Source: Stenotrophomonas maltophilia (GTDB lineage: Bacteria > Pseudomonadota > Gammaproteobacteria > Xanthomonadales > Xanthomonadaceae). Taken from it: a stretch of 64,000 nt of DNA. Made by a program: the position numbers and the translations under genes. Numbering within the stretch: position 1 is the first letter of the stretch; the number at the start of each line of letters is the position of its first letter. Below are positions 27,686 to 35,555 of the stretch, piece by piece. The DNA is taken from positions 372,001 to 436,000 of the forward strand of contig NZ_NEQV01000005.1 of the NCBI RefSeq assembly GCF_002799245.1. Direction: 5' to 3'. The notes beneath the pieces are model-generated. The model worked only from the letters and a program-made list of their open reading frames with translations. It had not been told where the DNA came from and did no database searches.

Positions 27686-27759
27686 TTCGGCAGTTTCCCG
27701 GTGACGGTTGGGTGGGTCCTGGGGACGGCATGGGGGAACGGCATGGGGTCGAACGGCAT

Positions 27760-27800
27760 GGGGTCAGATCCGTTTTCCTTTGGAAAACGGATCTGACCCC
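27760..27800. repeat. 19-bp-arm palindrome, copy 2 of 2
   Basis: Arms GGGGTCAGATCCGTTTTCC and exact complement, loop TTT; arms identical to those at 4660-4700. Confidence 0.9.
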
Positions 27801-27828
27801 GAATGATTTCGTTATCTGTCAGAGATTC

Positions 27829-28050
27829 ATCCACGCATGGCGTGGATCTACAGACCGCAGAGATCTGTCGAAGGCGGGGTGGGTCCGGTTGCGGGGGCGT
27901 GAGCCGCATGGATGCGGCGACCGAGCCTACATGGACGTATTTACGGCGTCCCCCGCAACCGGACCCGCCCCGCCTACCCACGGATAGCCAGCTGTTGCTA
28001 TTGCTCCGGCTGTTGCCTTGGCTTGAAGCAGGTGCAGGGCGCAGCCCTGC
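27829..28050. repeat. Composite palindromic element, copy B
   Basis: Three parts: a SMAG-like hairpin ATCCACGC/GCGTGGAT ending CTAC (27829-27851); a long inverted repeat with 24-bp arms and one mismatch (27873-27897 and 27951-27974) enclosing the hairpin CCGCATGGATGCGG and the core GAGCCTACATGGACGTAT, TTACGGCGTC; and a terminal hairpin GCAGGGC-GCA-GCCCTGC (28034-28050). Copy C at 40481-40682 has the same order. The whole 27134-28250 gap shows no convincing gene, only these repeats and operators. Confidence 0.8.
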
Positions 28051-28109
28051 CGGACACCCTCTCTCATGCTGCGCCGCAGAATGCATTCGGCTGAACCTGC
28101 ATGCTCTAC

Positions 28110-28123
28110 TTGAATCGATCTAA
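28110..28123. promoter_or_regulatory. LacI-type operator candidate 5 (before GH92)
   Basis: TTGAATCGATCTAA, identical to the proximal site of the divergent TonB receptor, 127 bases before the GH92 ATG. Confidence 0.8.
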
Positions 28124-28250
28124 ATTCACGGTCCGGTGGGTCGGGTGTCATTCCAGGGGGAGCTCTCTGCCGGTCAGGGTGGGGCTCAGCGGAACGGTGC
28201 CGGACGGCCCCGGCCGTCTGCCTCCGCGTCATCGACTACAGGAACCCGAC

Positions 28251-30716
28251 ATGCGTCCAGTGCCGTCCGCTCCCGCCGTCCCCTTGTCCTCGCGCCCACT
28301 GCTGCGCCTGGCCTGCCTGCTTGCACTGTCGTCCGTGCCGGTGCTGCTGCAGGCCGCACCGGCCGCGCTGGAGCGCGAGGTCAACACCTTCATCGGCAGC
28401 AAGGACGACGGCAATACGTTCCCGGGTGCATCGGCACCGTTCGGCCTGATCCAGGTCAGCCCGATCGGCAGTCACTATTCCGGCTGGCGCTACGACGACG
28501 AGAAGATCCGCGGCTTCGGCCATTCGTTCATCTCCGGGGCCGGTTGCTGGGAGCAGGGTGGCCAGGTGTCGGTGCTGCCGGTGACCGGTTCGATCGGCCC
28601 AGGCGGCGATTTCGATACCGGCAACGCCAAGCAGTTCGACCACAGGGCTTATGCCTCGGCCTACACCCATGACGGCGAGATCGGCCAGGCCGGCTATTAC
28701 AAGGTGCGCCTGACCAGCTACGGCGGCATCGATGCCGAGGCCACCGCACGCACCCGTGCCGCGGCCGAGCGCTATACCTTCAGCCAGCGCAGCGGCGACG
28801 GCCATGTGCTGGTCAATGTCGGCCAGGCCAACGAGCGCCACTCGGTGATCGGCAGCGTGGTCGATGTGGTCGGCGACCGCGTGGTCGAAGGCAAGCTGGT
28901 CACCAAGAGTTTCTGCGGCGGCCATCAGTACACCACCTGGTTCCGCATCGAATTCGATCGCCCGTTCAAGGCGCACGGCACCTGGGGCGAGGGCGGTGGC
29001 CTGCCCGGTGCACGCCACAGCATGGAAGGCGAACAGAAGCCGAACGGTGCCTGGCTCAGTTTCGACCTGGCCAAGGGCCAGTCGGTGACGGCGGTCAGCG
29101 CGATCTCGCATGTGGATGCCGAAGGCGCGCGCACCAATCTGCGCGCGGAGGGCATGCAGGGTGGGGCGTTGCTCGGGTTCGACCGCATGCGCGCGCTGTC
29201 CCAGCAGTCCTGGCGCGAGCAGCTGGGCCGGGTGCGCGTGCAGGGTGGCAACGCCGACGACCGCGCCGTGTTCTACAGCGCGGTCTACCACGCGCTGCTG
29301 CAGCCGATGACCGGCAACGACGCCGATGGCCGCTACCGTGGCTATGACGATGGCATCCATCGCGCCGACGGCTGGACGTACTACGAGTACTTCTCGCTGT
29401 GGGATACCTATCGCGCACAGAACCAGTGGCTGGCACTGACCCGCCCGGACGTGGCGCGTGACATCGGTCGCACCCTGCTTGCGATCGACGAGCAGGGCGG
29501 TTGGCTGCCGCGCTGGGGCTATGCCAACTTCGAGACCAACATCATGACCGGCGATCCGGTCACGCCGTTCATGGTCGACCTGTGGCGCTTCGGTGCACTC
29601 AAGGGACGTGAATCGCAGGCCTGGGATGCGCTGCGCCGCAATGCGTTCGGTACGCCGCCGCTGAACTCGCGCATGGCCGGCCGCTCCGGCAACCCGACCT
29701 ACCTGGACAAGGGCTACGTGGTCTACGACCGCGCGTTCCCATCGAAGGGCATGGATGTCGATCCGCACCACGGCGGTTCGGCCACGCTGGAATATGCGCT
29801 GGCCGACTGTGCGCTCTCGCAGATGGCCGACGGCCTGGGCCATGCGCAGGATGCGGCGACGCTGCGTGAGCGTGGCCGCAACTGGCGCAAGGTGTGGGAC
29901 CCGCAGGTGCGCGATGCCGAGACCGGCTTCACCGGTTTCCCGCGCCCGCGTACCGAGGATGGCCAGTGGTACACGCCGGCCGATGGCCACTACAGCCCGC
30001 GTTCGCACCATGGTTTCCATGAAGGCACGGCGTGGCAGTACCAGTGGCTGGCGCAGCAGGACGTGCCGGGCCTGGTCGAAGCGATGGACGGCCGCGAGCA
30101 GGCCGGGCGCCGCCTCGATGCCTTCTTCGCAATGGACGCGCTGCAGGCTGACCCGCTCAATGCCGCCCGCAAGGAGTGGGTGGTCGGGCCGTACAGCTAC
30201 TACAACCAGTTCCGCTACAACCCGAACAACGAGCCTGACCTGCACTCGCCCTGGCTGTACACGCTGATCGGCCAGCCGTGGAAGACCGCCGCCGTGGTGC
30301 GTGCCGCGCAGCAGTTGTTCACCAATGCCCCCAACGGCGTGACCGGCAACGACGACCTCGGCACGATGTCGGCCTGGTACCTGTTCAGCGCCATCGGCGT
30401 GTACCCGGCGGTACCGGGCAGCGGCCAGTTCCTGCTGCACACGCCGCGCTTCAGCAAGGTGGAAGTGGACCTGGGCAATGGCCGGACCCTGCGCATCGAC
30501 GCGCCGGGCGCCGATGGCCGCCGCCTGCAGTACGTGCAGGGCGTGCAGGTCGACGGCCAGGCGCATGCACCGGTATGGCTGGACTGGAACCGCCTGCAGC
30601 AGGGCCCGCGCCTGCACTTTGCGCTCGATGCGAAGGCGCCGGAGCAGGGCTGGGGCACGGCGGTGAAGGACCTGCCGGTGTCCTGGTGTGCGGCACCGGG
30701 CAGCGAGCTGCGCTGA
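28251..30716 (+). CDS. GH92 family alpha-mannosidase, exported
   Basis: Calcium-dependent exo-alpha-mannosidase family acting on high-mannose N-glycans (often alpha-1,2 linkages). 821 residues; signal peptide about 1-36 ending LQAA. Hallmarks: VNTFIGSKDDGNTFPGASAPFG at the N-terminal sandwich, HGFHEGTAWQY with the candidate catalytic acid glutamate, and GNDDLGTMSAWYLFSAIG (about 700-717). AGGAA precedes the ATG. Linkage specificity cannot be told from sequence. The LacI gene follows after 96 bases. Confidence 0.93.
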   Translation: MRPVPSAPAVPLSSRPLLRLACLLALSSVPVLLQAAPAALEREVNTFIGSKDDGNTFPGASAPFGLIQVSPIGSHYSGWRYDDEKIRGFGHSFISGAGCWEQGGQVSVLPVTGSIGPGGDFDTGNAKQFDHRAYASAYTHDGEIGQAGYYKVRLTSYGGIDAEATARTRAAAERYTFSQRSGDGHVLVNVGQANERHSVIGSVVDVVGDRVVEGKLVTKSFCGGHQYTTWFRIEFDRPFKAHGTWGEGGGLPGARHSMEGEQKPNGAWLSFDLAKGQSVTAVSAISHVDAEGARTNLRAEGMQGGALLGFDRMRALSQQSWREQLGRVRVQGGNADDRAVFYSAVYHALLQPMTGNDADGRYRGYDDGIHRADGWTYYEYFSLWDTYRAQNQWLALTRPDVARDIGRTLLAIDEQGGWLPRWGYANFETNIMTGDPVTPFMVDLWRFGALKGRESQAWDALRRNAFGTPPLNSRMAGRSGNPTYLDKGYVVYDRAFPSKGMDVDPHHGGSATLEYALADCALSQMADGLGHAQDAATLRERGRNWRKVWDPQVRDAETGFTGFPRPRTEDGQWYTPADGHYSPRSHHGFHEGTAWQYQWLAQQDVPGLVEAMDGREQAGRRLDAFFAMDALQADPLNAARKEWVVGPYSYYNQFRYNPNNEPDLHSPWLYTLIGQPWKTAAVVRAAQQLFTNAPNGVTGNDDLGTMSAWYLFSAIGVYPAVPGSGQFLLHTPRFSKVEVDLGNGRTLRIDAPGADGRRLQYVQGVQVDGQAHAPVWLDWNRLQQGPRLHFALDAKAPEQGWGTAVKDLPVSWCAAPGSELR

Positions 30717-30812
30717 GCCGGACTGTGCCGTTCGCGGTGACCCAGCGAACGGCACGGCACGACACGGCCCTGATCCATTAGGCTTGAGCCTCCAGCGGAG
30801 TCCGGGAAGACG

Positions 30813-31865
30813 ATGAACGACAACGGCAGCAGCAGTCCCAGCAAGCGCGCCGGCAAGGCGGTGACGGTGACCGACATCGCGCGTGCCATCGGCGTGTCCC
30901 GGGCAACCGTGTCGCTGGTGCTGCGCGGCAGCCCGCTGGTCAACGTCGATACCCGCGCCAAGGTCGAGGCCGAACTGCGCCGCCAGCGCTATGTCTACAA
31001 CCGTGCGGCGGCCAACCTGCGCCGGCGCACGTCATCCAGCATCGCGCTGGTGATCAACGATCTGTCCAACCCGTTCTTCGCCGAATTCGCCTCCGGCGTG
31101 GACGAGGCGCTGGGTGGCCGTGGCTACGTGACGTTGCTGGGCAGCACCGGCGAATCGCCGGAGCGGCAGCAGGCGGTGCTGTCCACGCTGATGGAGCACA
31201 CCCCGGCCGGCCTGATCCTGTCGCCGGCCGAGGGCAGTGACACCGCGTTGTTGCGGCAGGTGCTGGGTGCCAATGCCAACGTGTTGTTGTTCAACCGCGA
31301 ACTGGACGGTGCCGACTGGGACTTCCTCACCCTGGACAACCAGCACGGCGCCTATCTGGCCACGCGCCACCTGATCGAGCGCGGCCATCGCCAGATCGCC
31401 TTCTTCGGCGGTCATGCCGCGTCGAGCTCGTGCCACCAGCGCCGCGCGGGTTTCCAGCAGGCGCTGGCCGAAGCGGGCCTGTCGCTGCCGCCGGGCTGGA
31501 TGATCGAGTCGGCGCCGAACCGCCTGGAAGCCGCTGCGCGCACCGACGAGCTGTTTGCCGATGGCCATCGCCCCAGTGCGGCGGTCTGCTACAACGACAC
31601 CGTCGCGCTGGGCCTGATGCTGGGCCTGAACTCGCGTGGCATCCGGCCCGGCGGCGACTTCGCCGTTACCGGTTTCGATGATATTTCCGAAGCGTCGGTC
31701 GCGGTGCCGCCACTGACCACGTTGACGGCCGACCCACGCGAGCGTGGCCGGCAGGCTGCTGCGCTGCTCCTGCAACGATTGGACGAACCGGACGCGCCAC
31801 CCCGGCGCACGGTCGCGCCGGTGCAGCTGCGCATCCGCGAAAGCAGTGCCGCACGCCCGAACTGA
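30813..31865 (+). CDS. LacI-family repressor of the mannoside locus
   Basis: 350 residues. N-terminal HTH VTDIARAIGVSRATVSLVLRG (about 19-39) and hinge helix AAANLRRR, then a periplasmic-binding-protein-like effector domain (SIALVINDLSNPFFAEFASGV, LDNQHGAYLATRHLIERGHR, TGFDDISEASVAVPPLTTL). LacI repressors typically bind palindromes with a central CG, which fits TTGRATCGATCYAA. The effector is probably mannose or a mannoside-derived sugar; this is inferred from neighbours. No operator was seen directly before this gene. Confidence 0.9.
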   Translation: MNDNGSSSPSKRAGKAVTVTDIARAIGVSRATVSLVLRGSPLVNVDTRAKVEAELRRQRYVYNRAAANLRRRTSSSIALVINDLSNPFFAEFASGVDEALGGRGYVTLLGSTGESPERQQAVLSTLMEHTPAGLILSPAEGSDTALLRQVLGANANVLLFNRELDGADWDFLTLDNQHGAYLATRHLIERGHRQIAFFGGHAASSSCHQRRAGFQQALAEAGLSLPPGWMIESAPNRLEAAARTDELFADGHRPSAAVCYNDTVALGLMLGLNSRGIRPGGDFAVTGFDDISEASVAVPPLTTLTADPRERGRQAAALLLQRLDEPDAPPRRTVAPVQLRIRESSAARPN

Positions 31866-31925
31866 TTCCTTTCATACCCCCCTTCCACGCAACAACGACC
31901 TTCCGCGCATCGAGGCGCGTACCGC

Positions 31926-33239
31926 ATGCCGATCTCCGCAACGCCCCGTCCAACGGGATCTTCGGGCAACGCACCCGCCGTCACCAACGGCAAGGCGCTG
32001 GCTGTCGTCACCACGATCTTCTTCATGTGGGGCTTCCTGACCTGCCTCAATGACATCCTGATCCCGCACCTGAAGGCGGTGTTCGAGCTGAACTACGCCA
32101 AGGCGATGCTGGTGCAGTTCACCTTCTTCGGTACCTATTTCCTGATGTCGCTGCCGGCGGGCAGGCTGGTGGCGGCGCTGGGCTACAAGAAGGGCATCGT
32201 GGCGGGCCTGGTGATCGCCGGTATCGGTGCGCTGGGCTTCTGGCCGGCGGCCGAGCTGCGCGTGTATGGCGCCTTCCTCGGCGCATTGTTCGTGCTGGCC
32301 AGCGGCATCACCGTGCTGCAGGTCGCTGCGAATCCCTACGTCGCGCTGCTGGGACCGGAGCAGACCAGCTCCAGCCGGCTGACGCTGGCGCAGGCACTGA
32401 ACTCGCTGGGTACCGCCATCGCGCCGATCTTCGGCGGCATGCTGATCCTGTCCAACACGGTCAAGAGCGCCGATGAACTGAACGCGCTGCCGGCCACCGA
32501 GCAGCTGGCCTATCGCGCCGCCGAGGCGCAGGCCGTGCAGGGCCCGTACGTGGGCCTGGCGGTTGCGCTGGTGCTGCTGGCGCTGTTCGTGTTCCTGTTC
32601 CGCCTGCCGGCGCTGAGCGACGCCACCGAGCAGGCCGACCAGGGCCACCACCACAGCTACCTGGACGCGCTGGGCAAGCGCCACCTGCTGCTGGGCGTGC
32701 TGGGCATCTTCTTCTACGTCGGTGCCGAAGTGTCGATCGGCAGCTTCCTGGTCAACTACCTGTCGATGCCCAACATCGGCGGTTTCAGCGAGCAGGAAGC
32801 CACGCATTACGTGTCGGCCTACTGGACGATGGCGATGATCGGCCGCTTCGCGGGCTCTGCGCTGTTGGCGCGCTTCTCGCCCAGCCGCCTGCTGGCGATC
32901 TTCGCGCTGGTCAACGTGGCCCTGCTGGTCACGACCATGCTGACCTCCGGGCACATCGCGCTGTACTCGGTGGTGGCGATCGGCCTGTTCAATTCGATCA
33001 TGTTCCCGACCATCTTCGCGCTGAGCATCGAACGCCTGGGCCCGCTGACCAACAAGGGCTCCAGCCTGCTGATCATGGCCATCGTCGGCGGTGCCGTGGT
33101 GCCGTACCTGCAGGGCGTGCTGGCCGACCACATCGGTGTGCAGGCCAGCTTCATCCTGCCGCTGCTGTGCTACGGCTACATCATTTTCTACGGACTGGTC
33201 GGCGCCCGTACGCCGGCTTCCGCAACGCAGGGAGGCTGA
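31926..33239 (+). CDS. FHS-type MFS sugar:proton symporter (FucP/GluP-like)
   Basis: 437 residues, about 12 transmembrane segments. Family features: TTIFFMWGFLTCLNDILIPHLK at the first helix, FGTYFLMSLPAGRLVAALGYKKG, LQVAANPYVALLGPE and SLGTAIAPIFGG. It carries a monosaccharide, probably mannose given the neighbours, across the inner membrane. Starts 60 bases after the LacI gene and ends seven bases before the kinase ATG. Confidence 0.88.
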   Translation: MPISATPRPTGSSGNAPAVTNGKALAVVTTIFFMWGFLTCLNDILIPHLKAVFELNYAKAMLVQFTFFGTYFLMSLPAGRLVAALGYKKGIVAGLVIAGIGALGFWPAAELRVYGAFLGALFVLASGITVLQVAANPYVALLGPEQTSSSRLTLAQALNSLGTAIAPIFGGMLILSNTVKSADELNALPATEQLAYRAAEAQAVQGPYVGLAVALVLLALFVFLFRLPALSDATEQADQGHHHSYLDALGKRHLLLGVLGIFFYVGAEVSIGSFLVNYLSMPNIGGFSEQEATHYVSAYWTMAMIGRFAGSALLARFSPSRLLAIFALVNVALLVTTMLTSGHIALYSVVAIGLFNSIMFPTIFALSIERLGPLTNKGSSLLIMAIVGGAVVPYLQGVLADHIGVQASFILPLLCYGYIIFYGLVGARTPASATQGG

Positions 33240-33246
33240 GTCCGGA

Positions 33247-34242
33247 ATGGGTGCCATCGTTTGCTTCGGCGAAATTTTGATCGATCTACTAGCGCAGCCG
33301 CCGGCCTCGGCCGACACCCCGCGCGCGTTCCTGCAGTACGCCGGCGGTGCGCCGGCCAACGTTGCCGTGGCAGCCGCACGGCTGGGTGCGAAGACCCAGT
33401 TCGTCGGCATGCTCGGCCGTGACATGTTCGGTGACTTCCTGGCGGACAGCCTGGTCGAGCACGGCGTGGGCACCGATTACATCGTGCGTACCGATGCGGC
33501 GAAGACCGCACTGGCCTTCGTCGCTCTCGACGCCAGTGGCGAGCGCAGCTTCAGTTTCTATCGCCCGCCGGCCGCCGACCTGTTGTTCCGTGGCAGCGAT
33601 TTCCAGGCCGCCTGCCTCGACAGCGCGCAGTGCTTCCACGTCTGTTCCAACAGCCTGACCGAGCCGGCCATTGCCGAGGCGACCTTTGCCGGCATGGACC
33701 GTGCCCGCGCTGCCGGTGCGGTGGTCAGCCTGGACCTCAACCTGCGTCCTGCCCTGTGGCCGGCGAACGAGGACCCGACGCCGCGCCTGTGGCAGGCGCT
33801 GGAACGCGCCGACCTGGTGAAGCTGTCGCGCGAAGAGCTGGACTACCTTGCCGCTCCGCTCGGCGCCGATGGCGAGGCGGCGGTGCTGCGGCGCCTGCTG
33901 GCCGCGCAGGCGCGCTGGGTCATCGTCACCGACGGTGCGGCCACGCTGCATTGGTACACCCGCGACAACCACGGCACGGTGACCAGTTTCCGCGTGGCCA
34001 CGGTCGACACCACGGCTGCCGGCGATGCCTTCGTGGGCGGCGTGCTGGTCGGCCTGCTGGAGCGCGGCGGGGCGGGTGCAGGTTTTGCTGCATTCTGCCA
34101 GGACCCGCAGGCCATCACCGCCACGCTGCGCTTCGGTGCGGCGGTGGGCGCGCTGGCCGTTACCCGCAAGGGCGCGTTCGCCGCGATGCCCTCGCTCGAT
34201 GAAGTGCAGCAGCTGCTGCAGGCACAGGACATTACCGCATGA
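33247..34242 (+). CDS. PfkB-family sugar kinase, probable fructokinase
   Basis: 331 residues. N-terminal CFGEILIDLLA, the YAGGAPANVAVAAARLG sugar-binding loop, and DTTAAGDAFVGG with catalytic D260. Because an AGE-family isomerase gene overlaps its end, the likely reaction is fructose to fructose-6-phosphate; a mannokinase role is the alternative. Codons 8-15 include the rare-in-context ATT TTG and CTA CTA and contain the palindrome GATCGATC, which may be an intragenic operator. The stop overlaps the next ATG by four bases. Confidence 0.87.
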   Translation: MGAIVCFGEILIDLLAQPPASADTPRAFLQYAGGAPANVAVAAARLGAKTQFVGMLGRDMFGDFLADSLVEHGVGTDYIVRTDAAKTALAFVALDASGERSFSFYRPPAADLLFRGSDFQAACLDSAQCFHVCSNSLTEPAIAEATFAGMDRARAAGAVVSLDLNLRPALWPANEDPTPRLWQALERADLVKLSREELDYLAAPLGADGEAAVLRRLLAAQARWVIVTDGAATLHWYTRDNHGTVTSFRVATVDTTAAGDAFVGGVLVGLLERGGAGAGFAAFCQDPQAITATLRFGAAVGALAVTRKGAFAAMPSLDEVQQLLQAQDITA

Positions 34243-35465
34243 GCCCCTCGCCCGATTTCCGTTCGCCCGCGTTCCTGCGCGCGCATATCGCCGACACCAT
34301 GGCGTTCTACCACCCGCGCTGCATTGATCCGGAAGGCGGCTTCTTCCAGTACTTCCGTGACGACGGCAGCATCTACGATGCAGACCATCGCCACCTGGTG
34401 AGCAGCACCCGTTTCGTCTTCAACTATGCGATGGCCTATCGCGAGTTCGGCAATGCCGAGTACCGCGACGCGGTCGAGCACGGCGTGCGCTACCTGCGCG
34501 AGGTGCACCGCAACCCGGCGACTGGTGGCTACGCCTGGACCCTGCGTGAAGGCAAGGTCGAGGACGACATGAACCACTGCTACGGCGTGGCCTTCGTGCT
34601 GCTGGCCTACAGCTGCGCACTGAAGGCCGGTGTCGAGCAGGCCCGCGCCTGGATGGACGAGACCTGGCAGCTGCTGGAGGCGCGCTTCTGGGAGCCGCAG
34701 CACGGCCTGTACAAGGACGAAGCCGATGGCCAGTGGAACTTCACCGGCTATCGCGGCCAGAACGCCAACATGCACATGTGCGAGGCGATGCTGGCGGCGT
34801 TCGAGGCCAGTGGCGAGCAGCGCTATGTCGAGCGCGCGCTGCAGCTGGCCGACAACATGACCCGTCGCCAGGCTGCCAAGGCCGGTGGCCTGGTCTGGGA
34901 ACATTACGATTCCAACTGGGAGATCGACTGGGACTACAACCTGGACGATCCCAAGCACCTGTTCCGCCCGTGGGGCTTCCAGCCGGGCCACCAGACCGAA
35001 TGGGCCAAGCTGCTGCTGATCCTCGATCGCCACGTGCAGGCCGACTGGTTGGTTCCGACCGCGCAGCACCTGTTCGATGTGGCCGTGGCGCGCAGCTGGG
35101 ACGACGCGCGTGGCGGTCTTTATTACGGCTTCGCACCGGAATCGCGCCGGCAGCCGGGCATGGATGGCGCCCCGATCGGCGGCGACAGTTTCGTCTGCGA
35201 CGACGACAAGTACTTCTGGGTGCAGGCCGAGACGCTGGCCACCGCCGCGCTGATGGCCAAGCGCACCGGCGACGACCGCTACTGGCAGTGGTACGAGCGC
35301 ATCTGGGCGTACTCGTGGGAGCACTTCGTCGACCACCAGTACGGCGCCTGGTTCCGCATCCTCGATGCCGACAACCGCAAGTACAGCGACGAGAAGAGCC
35401 CGGCCGGCAAGGTGGATTACCACACCATGGGCGCGTGCTACGAAGTGTTGAACGTCGTGCGTTGA
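34239..35465 (+). CDS. AGE-family sugar isomerase/epimerase, probable D-mannose isomerase
   Basis: 408 residues, an (alpha/alpha)6 barrel of the N-acylglucosamine 2-epimerase superfamily. Conserved stretches: STRFVFNYAMAYREFG, EDDMNHCYGVAF, GQNANMHMCEAMLAAFEA, FRPWGFQPGHQTEWAKLLL and WVQAETLATAAL, with the active-site histidines in the latter two regions. Members in Xanthomonads interconvert mannose and fructose. With the mannosidases and PfkB kinase next to it, mannose to fructose is the most economical assignment. Overlaps the kinase gene by four bases. Confidence 0.85.
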   Translation: MSPSPDFRSPAFLRAHIADTMAFYHPRCIDPEGGFFQYFRDDGSIYDADHRHLVSSTRFVFNYAMAYREFGNAEYRDAVEHGVRYLREVHRNPATGGYAWTLREGKVEDDMNHCYGVAFVLLAYSCALKAGVEQARAWMDETWQLLEARFWEPQHGLYKDEADGQWNFTGYRGQNANMHMCEAMLAAFEASGEQRYVERALQLADNMTRRQAAKAGGLVWEHYDSNWEIDWDYNLDDPKHLFRPWGFQPGHQTEWAKLLLILDRHVQADWLVPTAQHLFDVAVARSWDDARGGLYYGFAPESRRQPGMDGAPIGGDSFVCDDDKYFWVQAETLATAALMAKRTGDDRYWQWYERIWAYSWEHFVDHQYGAWFRILDADNRKYSDEKSPAGKVDYHTMGACYEVLNVVR

Positions 35466-35474
35466 GGAAGGTGC

Positions 35475-35539
35475 GCCGGGCATGGCCCGGCGCTGCCGGA
35501 CGCTGGACGCATGGGTAGCGCCGGATCAGACCCGGCGCA
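35475..35539. repeat. Small palindromes between isomerase and beta-mannosidase
   Basis: GCCGGGCATGGCCCGGC (35475-35491) and a GTAG-headed hairpin GTAGCGCCGG-ATCAGA-CCCGGCGC (35515-35538). They lie inside the operon and may modulate mRNA stability. Confidence 0.55.
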
Positions 35540-35555
35540 CGAACAGGAGTCTCAC

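Noticed and set aside
27427-27987. A 186-codon open frame in the receptor-GH92 gap
   Set aside because: It translates repeats and palindromes (elements A and B and the 19-bp-arm palindrome), with no start signal or family likeness.
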